Shown: positions 32,930-45,526 of the stretch, piece by piece | Layout of the letters: every line of letters starts with the position of its first letter | Numbering within the stretch: the first letter of the stretch is position 1 | Assembly (NCBI RefSeq): GCF_000004825.1 | Contig: NW_008805077.1 | Coordinates: 487,678 to 551,677, forward strand | Origin: Heterostelium album PN500 | Taxonomy: Eukaryota > Evosea > Eumycetozoa > Acytosteliales > Acytosteliaceae | Direction of reading: 5' to 3' | Length of the DNA: 64,000 bases | The notes under the pieces: model-generated | What the model saw: only the letters and a program-made list of their open reading frames with translations | What the model was told of the DNA's origin: nothing | The model's database searches: none | Translations under genes and position numbers: made by a program

Positions 32930-34514
32930 TTTACCAATATTTATATATTTTATCAAAAAAAAAATCAACAACAATTAAAGAAATACTAACAAATATTTAC
33001 AATATATATAATTATTATATTAATATAGATATATATAAATTTACATTACAATTTTAAATTCTAAAATATAGCTCCAAACATAATTAATAATTTTTATTGT
33101 AAATATTTGTTACCACTCTTTTTTAACTTTTTTAGAAAGAAACAAATAGAATTTAATTTAATAAATATATGTGAGTGTGTTTTGTGTGTGTTTGAATTTA
33201 AATATTGATTTATTTTATTCTTTAGAAAAAATGATAAAATATTGTGTTTGTTACTTTATTTATTAAATACATCTTTTTTTTATTTATTTTTTTATATATT
33301 TTATTTGGTGATCTTTAAATTATTTTTTATTTTTTATTTATTTATTTATTTAGAAAAAATTTCCTTTTTAAAACATTTTTTTTTTCTGTGTACACCAAAT
33401 TTAATATGATAGAATTTATAACATTCATAGTGCTTTTTATGAAATTGGTGCATATTCATCATCAACTTAAAGTATTTTGTTTAGTTTTTTTTTTGGTGGT
33501 GGGGGTGGGAGAGTACTAAAGGTGAATGTTGTTATTCAATATACAAAGCAGACATACTTAACAAATCAACCTCGCACTAAAACACTAGTGTTTTGTTGGA
33601 GATGATGAGCTTGTCCAAACACAAATAAAGAAGCTCACTCCTCTTATGTTTGTTGATTGATAGCATTATCTAATAATTGGGTCCTCTCTAACTTGGGTTT
33701 GACCATCACAAATTAATTGTTGACCAAAAAACTGAACCTTTGGTGGTTAATTTGGTAATGTACAACCCCTTTTTTCACTTTTTTTTACCACAATTTACAC
33801 AAAAACAAAACAAAATGTTAAATCAACTTTAACAAATTAAAAAAAAAAAAAAAAATAGAAGAAATGACAAGATTTTAAATGAAAAACAACTGTGTCAAAT
33901 TTTGACATTTTGTGTATCCGTGTGGTTACCTCCCACGCACCAAAAAACCTATCAATCGAAACATTTCTTAAATATCGACAAATTAATATGCTCTTAGAAA
34001 ACAAAGAATTATTTTGGACTACTTTTATAATTTTATTATAAATTGCTAATGTTTAAACCAAAATTATAATCATACCAAATCAACACTTTAATGAAGTTTA
34101 GTTAATGTTTAATTTTGGGTCTGGTTCTAACATAAACATTAACTAAACTTCATCGAAAACTTTTTATTTGCAAAAAATAGCTATTTTAACACCAAACTTG
34201 GGATTTGTCATTAGAGTGAAGTGACACAAAAAAGACTTTTTTTAGTGAAGTTACTTTAGAGATTTAGCAATGAAACAACTAATCAATCTTTTTAATCTTT
34301 AAAGATCTTTAAATTTGAAGTTCATGAGAAATAGTTAACTATTTTAATAATAATATCTTTTTTTGTGCTATTATGATTGTGATAAAAATTTTTTTAAAAA
34401 AACAAATTAAAATTTTATTTTGTAAGAGTTTTTTTTTTTTTTTTTTTGAAATTTTTCAATCACTTAATATATAATTGTTAACTTAAAAACGAATATTATT
34501 TAAAAACAAGAAGA
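32930..34514. other. Divergent intergenic region with hairpins
   Basis: 1.6 kb between divergently transcribed genes. Low-complexity T/A sequence runs from 32940 to 33480. A more complex part (33490-34360) contains a 16-bp palindrome AAAACACTAGTGTTTT (33579-33594) and a TGAGCTT/AAGCTCA inverted repeat just after it. It also holds the long perfect inverted repeat listed separately at 34091-34153. No ORF. Confidence 0.5.
34091..34153. repeat. 20-bp perfect inverted repeat (hairpin)
   Basis: ATGAAGTTTAGTTAATGTTT (34091-34110) and its exact reverse complement (34134-34153) are separated by 23 nt. It would fold into a strong stem-loop. It lies about 360 bp upstream of the PRKRIP1-like gene. It could be a small-RNA hairpin, a factor-binding palindrome or a relic of a short element. 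Confidence 0.85.
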
Positions 34515-34991
34515 ATGTCAGATAAAGATGATAAGAATGATAGCAGTAGTGGTAGTGGTGGTGGTGGTAAAGAAGGAAAAGTAATAGTTTCAAATGTATC
34601 GGGATCTACTGCTGGTAGTGGCAGTGGTGACTTTCATGTATATAGAAATCAGAGAAGAAAAGAGTTGACAAGATTAGAAAAGCTAGAAAAGGGTGCTATC
34701 ATAGTATGTATTGAGATATCATATACTTATCGTTAATTCAATCTATATTAACATTACACACACATATAACAATAGGATCAAGAGAATAAAGAGTTTCAAG
34801 AGAGAAGAGAAGACAAAATAAAAGAATCTGAAGAAAGAACAGCAAAGAAATCACAAAAAAGAAAACTGAAGAAACAACAGAGAAAACACAATGAAATCAG
34901 AAAGAAAGTAGAGGTAGAATTAGAAAAGATAAAACAAAAACAAAACTCAAGTAAAGATGATGATAGTAAAGAAGCTAGCGATAAAGAGTAG
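34515..34991 (+). CDS. prkrip1: PRKRIP1 homologue (DUF1168, spliceosome-associated)
   Basis: Two exons (34515-34703 and 34776-34991) give 134 residues. After a Ser/Gly-rich start comes the diagnostic block [23 protein letters not shown], matching the conserved GS-AGAGSGEFHVYR..RR.E of PRKRIP1, then a long basic/acidic helix ([31 protein letters not shown]). Human PRKRIP1 is a component of the C complex spliceosome and binds dsRNA. This copy is shorter than animal forms because it lacks much of the N-terminus. Confidence 0.88.
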
Positions 34992-35147
34992 TAGTAATGT
35001 AAATGAATAAAGCAAAAGAAGAAGAAATAACAATAATAATAAGTTTATAATTGTAAGATAAATCTAATAACTTTATTGCAATTATCATCAAACAATTCTT
35101 AAATTTTAATTTTTAATATTATTTTTTGTTTCACTTTTTTATTATTA

Positions 35148-36514
35148 TTATAATTGTCGCAGTGAAAGTGTAATTGATGTAATATCCAATGGTGTTTTTA
35201 ACCAAGGATGGTTGATTGCATCCTCTGCTTTGAGTCTTTGGCTAGGGTCAACCGTCAGCAGGCCACTTATGAAATCTTTGGCATCCGAGGAGACGTCCTT
35301 CCAGTGGTAGCTGTCAAAGTTGAATTGTGCCTCCATGATTGAACGTCGCAACCTTGGAGTGTTCTCGTTGAACATCACCCAGAATGGGGTGTTGTTGATC
35401 TGATCTTCCTCATGGAACATTTCGTCCGATGTGAAAGGCGTGTAACCGCAGAGCATTGTGTAGACGATGACGCCGACCGCCCACATGTCAACGGCAGTGG
35501 TCTGATTTTTCGCATTCATCAGTATCTCTGGTGCCTCATAGCCTAGTGTACCAGAAGGCAGATTAGCGTTGTTATTGTTTCCCTCCACCTGCAGATATCT
35601 GGCAAATCCGAAATCCAACAGTTTCATCGATGACGGTCCACTGAACTTTATATTCTCTGGCTTGATATCTCTGTGCGCAATATTCTTTTTATGTAAATAG
35701 ATCAATGGTTCCAATATTTGTTTAACGATTGCTCTAGCTGCATTTTCACTAAAAATTCTTCTTTTTAACATTTCTTCAAATAATTCATCTCCGTCCACAC
35801 TAATATAATAAACAGTAACAGTGTTAATATTAAGTTTTAAAATATTATTACTATTATTCAAAAGTTTAGTTACTTACAAATCCATAATAATATATACATT
35901 GTCTAAAGTTAAAAAACATTCATATAGTTTGATTATATTTGGATGGTTAAGTGTTTTTATAATTGTAATCTCCTTTGAGATTGTCTTAAAGTGTTTGGTA
36001 AAGACTTTTTTTGTTGGTATTATTTTTGCGGCAAATCTCTCACCTGATTTCTTTTTAGTAACTAAATGAACTGTACATGTTGCTCCACTATATATTCGAT
36101 TGTTAAACGATTAATATTCTGATTTTTAGCATATATCTATAGATATTTTGCTTACCATCCAATTTCAACACCCAAGAAATAATTTTCTTTAAATTGATTT
36201 CTGGTTATTGAATAGTTTGGCTGTTTTTCTGGTTCTGAATCGGATGTCTCTGTACTACTACCACCGGATCCAGAGTAATCCAAACAATCATCTGTAACCA
36301 ATGAGTATCTATCATGATCTTCTTCAATCTGTTCTTGTGCTTGATCCAATCTCCATTTCAATTGACATGAAAAACTAAATGTTGAATCACTGTCTCTTTT
36401 TAATAATTTGGTATACCATTTCGATGGTGATTTCCTTGGTGAAATTATAGAATTTCTTAATTGACTTTGATTAAATGGTAATTTTGGAACTTCATAATTA
36501 TCAATTATTTCCAT
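35148..36514 (-). CDS. Ser/Thr protein kinase, CAMK group
   Basis: Three exons (36514-36156, 36087-35878, 35799-35148) give 406 residues. An N-terminal ~105 residues rich in Ser, Asp and Glu precede the kinase domain. The Gly loop EIGCGATCTVHLV is at about 117-129. Catalytic Lys141 lies in FAAKII, HRDIKPEN has Asp234, DFGFA and GTLGYEAPEI lie in the activation segment, DMWAVGVIVYTMLCGYTPF follows, and the domain ends at RLKAEDAINHPWL. All catalytic residues are present. The APE-like step plus CGYTPF and HPWL are typical of CaMK/MAPKAPK kinases. No calmodulin-binding tail is visible because the protein ends about 17 residues after the domain. Confidence 0.93.
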
Positions 36515-39241
36515 TTTTAAAAAATAAATAAATATAAACAAAATATATAAAAAATTAAATAAATAAAAATATAAATAAATAAATAATTAATTAAATAATT
36601 TATTATTAAAATAATTTAATTTCTTTAATCACTATTGTTTTTTTTAGAAAGTTGGAAAAAAAAAGAAATTAGTATTTTTAAAATCAAGAAATAGATTAAT
36701 TTATTTTAAAAGTAAATGATTCAATTAACAATTATAATCGATTATAGCAATAAACCTGTTTTGTTAAATAAAATTGATTGATAGACAGCAGTTTGAGTGA
36801 CGCTTTGATAATGAATGGTTGATGTAACAATTATATCTAGAAATTAATCCAATTAAAAAAGATCTCTCCGAAAAATAGAGTATTTCCGTTGTATCTAATA
36901 TTATTGAAGCATGTGTGAAAGTCAGTGGTGAACAATTAAGCACACAACAATAAATATTTATGATTGAGTTACAAAAAATTAAATCAATTGGAGGCAGCTT
37001 ACATTGACAATTATATCTTTGAGTGAAAATTAAATTTGCATTGTAAACCAAATTGGAAAAAAGACAATTAAAAATTACAACATCCAAAATGGCAATACAC
37101 TAACTAATGATGATTGATATATCAATTTTAGATTTAGTAACTAGTCAACAACAATATATTTTAATAAATAAATGTACTATTTAAATTTGAAAAGGAAATT
37201 ATATTTGTAATTTTTAATTAAAATTATATTGAATTAAATAAATAATTGTACAAAAAAGAAGTTAATTATCTAAAATTATTTAATATTTATTTGTTTTTTT
37301 AAATCAAAACATATATGTATGATTGATCAATGTATGAATTGTATATATATGGTGTTGTATAATGGGTGGATGGGTGGTGATGGTGTTGATGATGAAAAAT
37401 GCTAAAAATGATGATGTTGTTGATTAAAACTGAGGGAACTTGTAGGGTGGTGTGAATGAAATTCAATTTGATGATGATTGGAGTCACACAATCGTTGGGA
37501 ATCTGTGTTTATTTTTCGTGTTGTAACAATGTGTGTAGATATGGTTTTAAAAAATGATGGTAATATAACTTAATAGCCATAGTTTAACATAGTAACACCC
37601 GATTGATTGATTGGCGTTTAATACTAACAAAAATTAACAAAGATACTAAATAGTTTACTCACTATTAAACTTAATATCTCACCACTTTAAACAACAAATA
37701 ATTAATATAAAATAAAAAACAAACACAAAACACAATTTGAGTATTTTATTTGCTTTTAAATAAAATGATTTTTTGTTTTAATATAATAATATGTATTTGG
37801 TGGTATTTAATTTTGGTGACATCGCAGTAGTTGAATAGAGATAAATAAAAAAAGGTTTAACCTTTTTTGTTTTTATTACCAAGATAATATAAAACATAGA
37901 GATTTTGTAAATCAACCAACTATCTTGTTAGTGGAACATTGTCTTTAATTTCTATTTGACAGTTGGTTGTTGATGATTTTGTTGTCTTGATTTTATTTTT
38001 TGTTTTGTTTTTTTTTTTGTTTTTTTATGAAATTTGCATTGGGATTTGATAATTGATTGTTTCATTCCATAACTAACTTACTTGACTTTTGATATTCATA
38101 CAAAGAAGTAAAATTCAACAACTGCCACTTTGATGATATATTGGTGTGTGTGTGTGTTTGTGTGTCAGGGGGGTTAGGTGTTTTGATTTATATCTATTAA
38201 AAATACAAGGTGCTCAATAAAATGAGAATGACAATAGGAAGAGCAAACACTAAACTAGTCCCCAATGAGTAATAATAAACTGTTTTACTACCTACTATTT
38301 TGATATTCAAATAATAAACTAGTTGTCTATAACAATTAAAAGGAATACTATAATGAAGCTAAAAATGATATCATAAATTTAATATTTTCATTCGATTTTA
38401 GGTAATGAATTTATTCAATAACAAATAGTTAACAAAAAACTTATAACTAACCAACTAGAGTCAATTGTATACATATATATATGTATAAAAGTTAAAAAAA
38501 ACAAACACTTGACCTAAACTTTGAACATATATATTATTATTTTAAGGGAATTGTTTAGTGTGCTACTATGAATAACTTTATTAAATAAATGAATGAATGA
38601 TTATTATTGCAATTGTATTCTAAACTTTTTATTATTAAATTAAGATATGAGTGTTTTAAAAAGGTGTTGCTGTGGTTAAAAAAAGAAATTAAATCTTACC
38701 TAAGGGTATATACAACAACTATAAATGACTGAATTAAGATCTTTCATTTTTTCTTTTCTACTCTTTTTATATAGGAACTATAAGTTGTTGTAACTTTTGT
38801 TTTCACCAGGTAGAACAATTTAATTAATAATTAAAAGAAGTAAAAAAATAGGGCACAAATAGTGGTTTACCAACTACCTTTAATTAAATTTTTGTTTTAA
38901 TTTACAAAAATGGTAATTCAATTTAATTAAAAATTTCATTTTTTTAAAAAATCTTTGAAAATAATTTTACTAAAATTTCTTTAATTTTAAGATAGATCAT
39001 TTTTTCTAAAATTAAATAATAGAAATATTTAATAATATTATTAAATATCATATCTGATTAAAATTAGAATAAAATATCATATGATTGATATTAATATTAA
39101 AACAATTTAATGAATTTTGTGATTTTTATTTTTATTTTGTGAAAATGAACGAACAAACCACAAATAATTGAAATTTTATCTGTTTGAATATCATTTGATT
39201 ATTTTTTTTTTCTGTTAGTTATTTATTTTTTTTTACAAGAT
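36515..39241. other. Long intergenic region without a recognised gene
   Basis: 2.7 kb. 36720-37090 is more complex than the rest but has no convincing frame. 37300-37500 contains a TGATGGTG-rich stretch, 38130-38170 a GT repeat, and 38460-38490 an AT-rich palindrome around ATATAT. The remainder is A/T spacer. Confidence 0.5.
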
Positions 39242-39830
39242 ATGAAGTTATTAATATTTTTAATATTTATATTTTTTTATTTATATGGAGATATTGTATT
39301 ATCTGTATCGATAAATAAAAAAAGAGAATCTTCATTTAAAAGACAACATGATGAAGAAAGACAATATGCATATGATAATCCAGAAAAGGTATTACATTTT
39401 CCATTTGGTGAATCAGCTCAATTTATAACACCATCTGAAGGTATGTTTAAACAACATTATTGTTATAATAGATACTCAATATTAATGATAAATTATTATT
39501 AAAGTTACAACAATGGCAGGAAAGATAAAAGAAGGTAGAGTAGGGCTAGATGGACAAGTTGAACCGATGGAACCTTCGATGATGAATATCAATCATTTTA
39601 GATCGAAGCAATCAAGTGATAAACCCAAAAACAACAATATCTTTGAAGACAACAAATTTAGAAACTCACAGAGCGGCAATCGACTATTCAATATCTTTGA
39701 TGGAATACCTGCATTCGAATTCAAAGAATCAAAGCCAGAGAATGTTGTACATACCGGTGGAAATGGTTATATACCAAAGAAACCTCAACCTGACTTTTCC
39801 AAAAAAGTTACACCTAAAATAGAATTATAA
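39242..39830 (+). CDS. Small secreted orphan protein
   Basis: Two exons (39242-39440 and 39505-39830) give 174 residues. The start MKLLIFLIFIFFYLYGDIVLS is a signal peptide. The mature protein is hydrophilic and basic, with KVLHFPFGESAQFITPSE across the intron, GKIKEGRVGLDGQVEPMEPS, FNIFDGIPAFEFKES and a Pro/Lys-rich end. There are no Cys pairs and no recognised domain. Support comes from a good start context, a clean 64-nt intron and coding texture. Confidence 0.65.
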
Positions 39831-40354
39831 ATGATAAAATATACTTTTTAAATCATTTTTGTATTAATAGTAGTAAAAGTAATCAATAAATAAATTATAA
39901 AATTGTATTAATTTAAATAATAGTATCAAATGTTTAAAAAAAAAAAGTCGATTGAGAGTCGGATCTAAAAAAAAATCTAAAAAACTAAACTTTCATTAAA
40001 AAAGTTCATGTTCATAATGGAAGCTCCCAATCTGGTTGAAATTAAAGGAATCAATATAAAAATATCTTATTTAATTTGATATCACATTGAATTGGTTATA
40101 AATATTATTGTTTCATTCAATCTAAATGATAACATAAATAATTGAATGAAGTAGTTGTTTTTTTTTATTTTTTTTTAATTTTATTATTAGATATTAATAT
40201 TAATAATAATAATAAAAAGGAAATATATAGTAGAAGGAAAAAAGAAGAAAAGAGAATATGATATAATGTATATTAATTGTTAATTATTTTATTTTTATTA
40301 TTTATTGTTATTGTTTTTGTTTAAGAATAAAGCACAACAGTGGATCAATAAAAA
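39831..40354. other. Intergenic, nothing seen
   Basis: 524 bases of A/T-rich spacer with T runs around 40158-40180 and (AAT)n around 40190-40215. Presumed promoter of the proton channel gene. Confidence 0.55.
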
Positions 40355-41428
40355 ATGAGTAATAATAATAGTCATAATAATAATTCACAACCTAATACAT
40401 ATCAATCATCTCCATATACACTTGATAGTTCATCAACATTCTCTAGTGATAGTAGTAGTAGTAGTAGTGGATCACATACTCCAGTCAGTGTCGTTAATGA
40501 AGCGGTATCATCGCTGCAAAGAGATGCAGAATTGAATATACCTTTGAAAAAGAAAAAACAAAAAGTCGTTGACTATAGATTCCCATTTCATTTCGCAATA
40601 CACAGTCCAAGACATAATAAAAGAACGTAAATAATCGATCGATCCATTATACTAGTTAAAGAAACAATAACTAAATAGATCTAATTTTATTAATTTTATT
40701 TAGGAGATGGAGATATAAATTAGGTCACTTTATAGAGAGTAATAAAGTACAAACATTCATCGTTTCGCTGATTATACTCGATTTAATCATAGCGATTATT
40801 GAGATGTTCCTTGAAGAATCATTTAAAAAGTAATACACTTTTTTATTTTTACTGACTACTGATACAACAAACAATTAATTAACTATATATCCTTTTTACT
40901 ATTAGATGTAAAGATGAACATGAGATTCCACATGCTGTTGAACGTACAGAGAGTGTATTGAGAGTAATTACATTAGTTGTATGTATTTATATTATTGTTC
41001 ATATATGTTTTCTATGTTTTTTAATTTATATTGAATATAACAAATAAACGATTTAGATATTAGGTATTTTCGAAATTGAAATAATAGCATTGATGTTAGC
41101 ATTTGGTAGAGACTTCTTTTTCCATCCTTTTTATGTACTCGATCTTGTTGTTATTACGACATCGATTGTAGTTGATGTTGTATTTCGAGACAATGCAGGT
41201 GCTCTGCTTGTCATTTTCAGACTTTGGCGTGTCGTTCGAATAGGACATGGTATAGCAATGAGTGTAGAGGATCACGACGAACGTAAATACTCTATTCTCA
41301 AGAAAAAATACAAAGAATTGAAAAAATCAGTTGCTGCTTCTAACAACAACATCACCAATAATAATAACAAAAACAACAACAACAACAAAATACAAAAATT
41401 TGATCTAGTAGCTCCACATACTCAATAA
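40355..41428 (+). CDS. hvcn1: Voltage-gated proton channel Hv1
   Basis: Four exons (40355-40626, 40704-40829, 40906-40978, 41057-41428) give 280 residues. After a Ser/Asn-rich cytosolic N-terminus come four membrane segments without a pore domain. S1 carries the proton-selectivity Asp (SLIILDLIIAI, Asp117; human D112). S3 has LDLVVITTSIVVDVV. S4 has the Hv1 signature R-x-W-R-x-x-R (FRLWRVVRI, Arg212, 215 and 218). It ends with a coiled-coil-like helix (ERKYSILKKKYKELKKSV), as in dimeric Hv1, and an Asn-rich tail. It would move protons out of the cytosol at the plasma membrane or into vesicles, aiding pH control and NADPH-oxidase charge balance. Confidence 0.93.
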
Positions 41429-41572
41429 TGAGCAATCAAAAGTAAAAGATCTAGATTCGATTACTACTCTTCACACAATTTTTATTATTTAGATAAATTA
41501 ATAAAATTACATTATATATATTTTAGAAATCATAGGATTATTTACATTAGTATTATTATTATATAAAGTTTG

Positions 41573-42538
41573 TTATATTTTATAAAGTTGAGTTTTACGA
41601 TGTTCAAATACAGGCATGTTCTGTCTAGTTGTATCAATGAGTGATGTATCGATATCAGCTGTTATTATTCCTGTTTCGTTGTTTGATAGCTCTGCTACGA
41701 TGTCACCCCATGGTGATATGATGATACTGTGTCCGTATGAGTCTCTTTTGCTGTGGTGTTGACCTGTTTGTGCAGCAGCTATTACATAACATTGATTCTC
41801 AATAGCTCTAGCTCGCAGTAAGATATGCCAGTGTGCCTCACCCGTTCGCTTCATGAATGCCGACGGAACCAAGAGTATCTGTGCACCTAGCTTCCTCAGC
41901 GAAGAATACAACTCAGGGAATCGAAGATCATAGCAAATCGACAGACCAAGCACTCCGACTGGACTGTCGCACGTCGCAATCTGATCGCCAGGCAGAACGA
42001 CAGTACTCTCTTTCATCTTTACACCCTTTGACGGTATGTCTACATCGAACAGATGCATCTTGTGATAGGTTTGTCTGATCTCTCCGTTGTCATCAATGAT
42101 CAAATGTGTATTGTAGATGTGTTCGGGATCGTTTTCAATCTTCTCGTGGAATCCTCCCAGCGATAACCAAATCTTGTTTTGTGCAGCGAGTGCTCTATAC
42201 TTTGATATCGTTTCACCGTTGATCAACTCTGCGTTGTCTCTCGATTCGAATTGATGTACACCGCCACTGCAGAATGCAAAGTTCTCTGGTAGACATAGTA
42301 TTTTTGCTTGTTTCTCAACAGCCGCTTCAACTAATGATTTGCACACCTCAAAGTTCTTTTCTTTAGAGTTGACACTAGTCAATTGGCCAACAGCAACTCG
42401 CAATAAACTGTTTGCTGTTGGATCATTCATTTTAGTTGAATAAGAATTTGAATAAAATAATTTATCTTTTCTGATTGTCGACCTGAATAATATTAAATTA
42501 CTGCTAATATATCTAAAACGATTTTGAAATAGAATCAT
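41573..42538 (-). CDS. nit1: Nitrilase-family amidase Nit1 (deaminated glutathione amidase)
   Basis: 321 residues in one exon. The Glu-Lys-Cys triad is seen as LCLPENFAF, TYHKMHLFDVD and GLSICYDLRFPEL. The block LLVPSAFMKRTGEAHWHILLRARAIENQCYVIAAAQ is typical of NIT1 rather than omega-amidase NIT2. NIT1 hydrolyses deaminated glutathione, a repair reaction. The N-terminal 36 residues (MILFQNRFRYISSNLILFRS...) are basic and without acidic residues at the start, as in a mitochondrial presequence. A second ATG at 42430 would give a cytosolic form, which matches dual targeting known for this enzyme in other organisms. Confidence 0.92.
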   Translation of the reverse strand: MILFQNRFRYISSNLILFRSTIRKDKLFYSNSYSTKMNDPTANSLLRVAVGQLTSVNSKEKNFEVCKSLVEAAVEKQAKILCLPENFAFCSGGVHQFESRDNAELINGETISKYRALAAQNKIWLSLGGFHEKIENDPEHIYNTHLIIDDNGEIRQTYHKMHLFDVDIPSKGVKMKESTVVLPGDQIATCDSPVGVLGLSICYDLRFPELYSSLRKLGAQILLVPSAFMKRTGEAHWHILLRARAIENQCYVIAAAQTGQHHSKRDSYGHSIIISPWGDIVAELSNNETGIITADIDTSLIDTTRQNMPVFEHRKTQLYKI

Positions 42539-42983
42539 TGTTGATTTAAAAAATGAAGATACAATTTTTTTTACAACAAAATTGGAATGTTTTTTTTTTT
42601 TAAGAATAACAAATTAATTTGTTAAAGAGTATATGATACAGACTCCAGGGTATATTGATTATGTTCTTTTTCGTTTATCATAAGATCCAAAAATAAATAA
42701 AAAATAAAAACATATAGGCTGATTACAGATTATTTTTTTTTAAGATTCAGCCAACACAGCCGTGATGTGATCATCAACTCAGCTACTGTTAGATCTATTC
42801 TATGTTTCAATACTCAGAAAGATTCAATTAACTTTATCTTAATTGTTAAAGTATTCCACATTTAAAATCATATAAAGATAAACATTAAAGATCAAATAAA
42901 GTTAAAACTTAAATCTTTACAATATTTATTAACTTTGTCATTTTTTTTTATTTAATTATTTAATAATATTTTTAATTTTTTTA

Positions 42984-43014
<31 letters not shown>

Positions 43015-43446
43015 ATTTTTATTTTTTATTTTTATTTTTATTTTATTTTATTTTATTTATTATTTTNNNNNNNNNNNNNNNNNNNNNNNNNNNNNNNNNN
43101 NNNNNNNNNNNNNNNNNNNNNNNNNNNNNNNNNNNNNNNNNNNNNNNNNNNNNNNNNNNNNNNNNNAAAGTTAAAAAAATAACTATAAATAATAATCAAT
43201 TAAAGAATTTATTTTTTTGTTTTTATTTATTTGTTTAAACATAGCTAAATATATAAATAACAAATCAGATTAATAGATAGATATCATTTTCATTTCCATT
43301 GTTTTTTTTTTTCTTTTAATATATTATTTAAAATTTCCTCATTCACCATATATTTTCAAATCACCATATATGTAAGATTATTAATTAAATCAATTTTTTT
43401 TAAACTTATTTAAATTAGCAAGTCAAAAAGATAAGATTGTTTAAAA
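42539..43446. other. Intergenic low-complexity region with assembly gap
   Basis: A/T-rich spacer. 42950-43066 is a (TTTTA)n/(ATTTTT)n tract that runs directly into 100 Ns. After the gap, A/T-rich leader sequence continues to the GATA-factor start. No gene seen. Confidence 0.7.
43067..43166. other. Assembly gap (100 N)
   Basis: Exactly 100 undetermined bases next to a TTTTA-type repeat. The round number suggests a scaffold gap of unknown true size. Confidence 0.98.
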
Positions 43447-44865
43447 ATGTCAATGGTAATACACCAAGCCTCCAATCCGGAGTCTTTCAAACATTGTGAA
43501 TGTCGCAACGCCAAGGAGCTCATTCAGATGATCCGTTCCGATGCCGTAGAGTTTGTCGAGGCCTCGTGGCCAGATGATATGGGACTCTGGTATAGCACCA
43601 CCATTCGTTCCCACGAGGTTAGTCTCCAGAATCTCGTTGAAGGCATCAGATTCTACGATCAAATCCTCATGGTAGATTCCTCATCGGCTCGTCTTGACCT
43701 CACCAAGAAACACAAGACCGTATTAGTACGTTGTTCAAGTATCAGTCGTCCAATCTCTGCACCTGTTACCAGCAAATATCAACAACAACAACAAGTCGCC
43801 CCATCAACATCAAACTTTGCTGCTTCGACCGTTCAACCTTTATCACTGAACAAAGCAATGTTCTCGTTCTCATCTTCATCCACCTCGCCGTTGCCCTCGC
43901 CAACACAACGCCAACAGTTGTCGCCACGACTTGCAAACTTCAGTAATGGCTCGCCATTCCCGTCCTCCGATGACTCTTATTTCGAGTCTGCGAATGACGA
44001 CGATGAGTCCTATGATGAATCAAGCTCATCCTGCGAAGAGATTGGCGATGGCGAAGTCTATAGAAGTCCACCGATGCCAACTTCAAAACTGTCATTCCTC
44101 ATTGATGAGTCTGAGCGATCGTTCAAGAAACAAAAGACAACAAAGAGCAGTTCAAAGAAGGCTGCTACTCTGCAGTCTACGCAGCAGCAGCAACACCAAC
44201 AACAACAACAACACATACAGCAAGCAATAGTTATCCAACCATTGTCACCAACCGCCAACTATAGTAGCTCCTCCGAGTATTCAGATCCACCCTCGTCACC
44301 GTTATCGTCAGACTCATCTTTAGGCAAACGTAAAGATGCAGACTGGTTAGAACTCCCAAAGAACCGGGTCGAGCTGGTGCCCGATCTCTCCAATCCAATG
44401 ATTTTAGCAAGTAAAATGGACAGAGTAGCATCCGAAAGTGCAGGAAGTGTTCCAAACTCTGAACTATCCATCGACAATACTGAAAGATTAATTATGTAAG
44501 TTTATACTCAATGATTATTAACAAAACAAAAACATTTTCTAATACTAATAAATTAATTGTTCATATTATATAGAGAAGGACAAATTCAATTGCCACCCCT
44601 TCTTAGACCTCGTCAGTATCATGCTTGTAAAATCCCAAAGGAAGAAAGACCTTCCAAACGTAGAAAGAATCATACAACATTGTTTTGTAGACATTGTGGC
44701 ACCAATGACACTCCGGAGTGGCGTAGAGGTCCAGACGGTCGTAAATCACTTTGCAACGCGTGTGGCCTCCATTATTCTAAAACTGTAAAACGAGAGAATA
44801 TGACTCCACAAGCTCAAACCAAAAGATTTGATATTACAAATCTTTTAAATCCTTGTGATGTCTAA
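43447..44865 (+). CDS. GATA-type zinc-finger transcription factor
   Basis: Two exons (43447-44495 and 44574-44865) give 446 residues. One C-terminal GATA finger, C-x2-C-x17-C-x2-C ([16 protein letters not shown]...LCNACGLHY), is preceded by a basic PSKRRKNH stretch. The rest is Ser/Thr/Gln-rich with a poly-Q stretch. The first ~100 residues ([35 protein letters not shown]...) look structured and well conserved in texture, with GC-rich codon use, and may be a separate domain that I do not recognise. GATA factors control prestalk/spore and aggregation genes in Dictyostelium. Which family member this is cannot be said without alignment. Confidence 0.92.
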
Positions 44866-45526
44866 ATTTAAAAACTTTGAAAATTTTATCTTTGTAAAAA
44901 GTTAACTTTTTCTTTATCTCTCACTCAACCAATCACCTCAACAAAATCATTTTTTTTTTTTGACAACTTTAATCTCAATTTGCTGTAGTATATTTTAGAA
45001 ATAAATAACCATAATCAGGATTATGCAACCAGAATCCTTTTTTGAATTTTCTCCTTTTAAATAAAAATATCTTAATTTTATTTATAAATTTCATTGATAT
45101 TTTTAAAATTTTATTCCATTATGATGATTTAAAGATATTCTGTTCTTTCGGTATTAATCAATTATAACTTTCAATATCTTTGAACAAACGTTAACTTTTT
45201 TTGCAACAGATATCTGTTGTTTTTGAAAAAAAACTGTCAAAAAATTTGCCTAACCACCTCTAGATGAATTGTTATTAATTTTTTTGATCTCATCAATTTT
45301 TTTCTTTTTTGAGACCTTTTTTGTGTTTCTTCTGATTTTTTTTTCATCATTTTTTAAGATATTTAAAAAATTTCGATGCAAATTTACCATTATTATTTTT
45401 TTTATTTTAATTTTTTTGTAAAAATGTATACAATTCAGGTTTGATTGTCAATTCAATTTCCCATTTACGAAAAAAATAAAAATCTAATCATTTAAATAGT
45501 TGTTATTTATATATTAGTAGTTAATA
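44866..45526. other. Intergenic, AT-rich
   Basis: Spacer between two plus-strand genes with T runs and a small ATAATC/GATTAT inverted repeat near 45010. Nothing else seen. Confidence 0.55.

Noticed and set aside
36764-37087. 107-codon minus-strand ORF
   Set aside because: Some complexity, but no start context, no domain and no partner exons; kept only as a note in the intergenic entry.
38460-38490. AT-only palindrome around TATACATATATATATGTATA
   Set aside because: Expected by chance in alternating AT sequence and not informative compared with the mixed-sequence hairpins reported.
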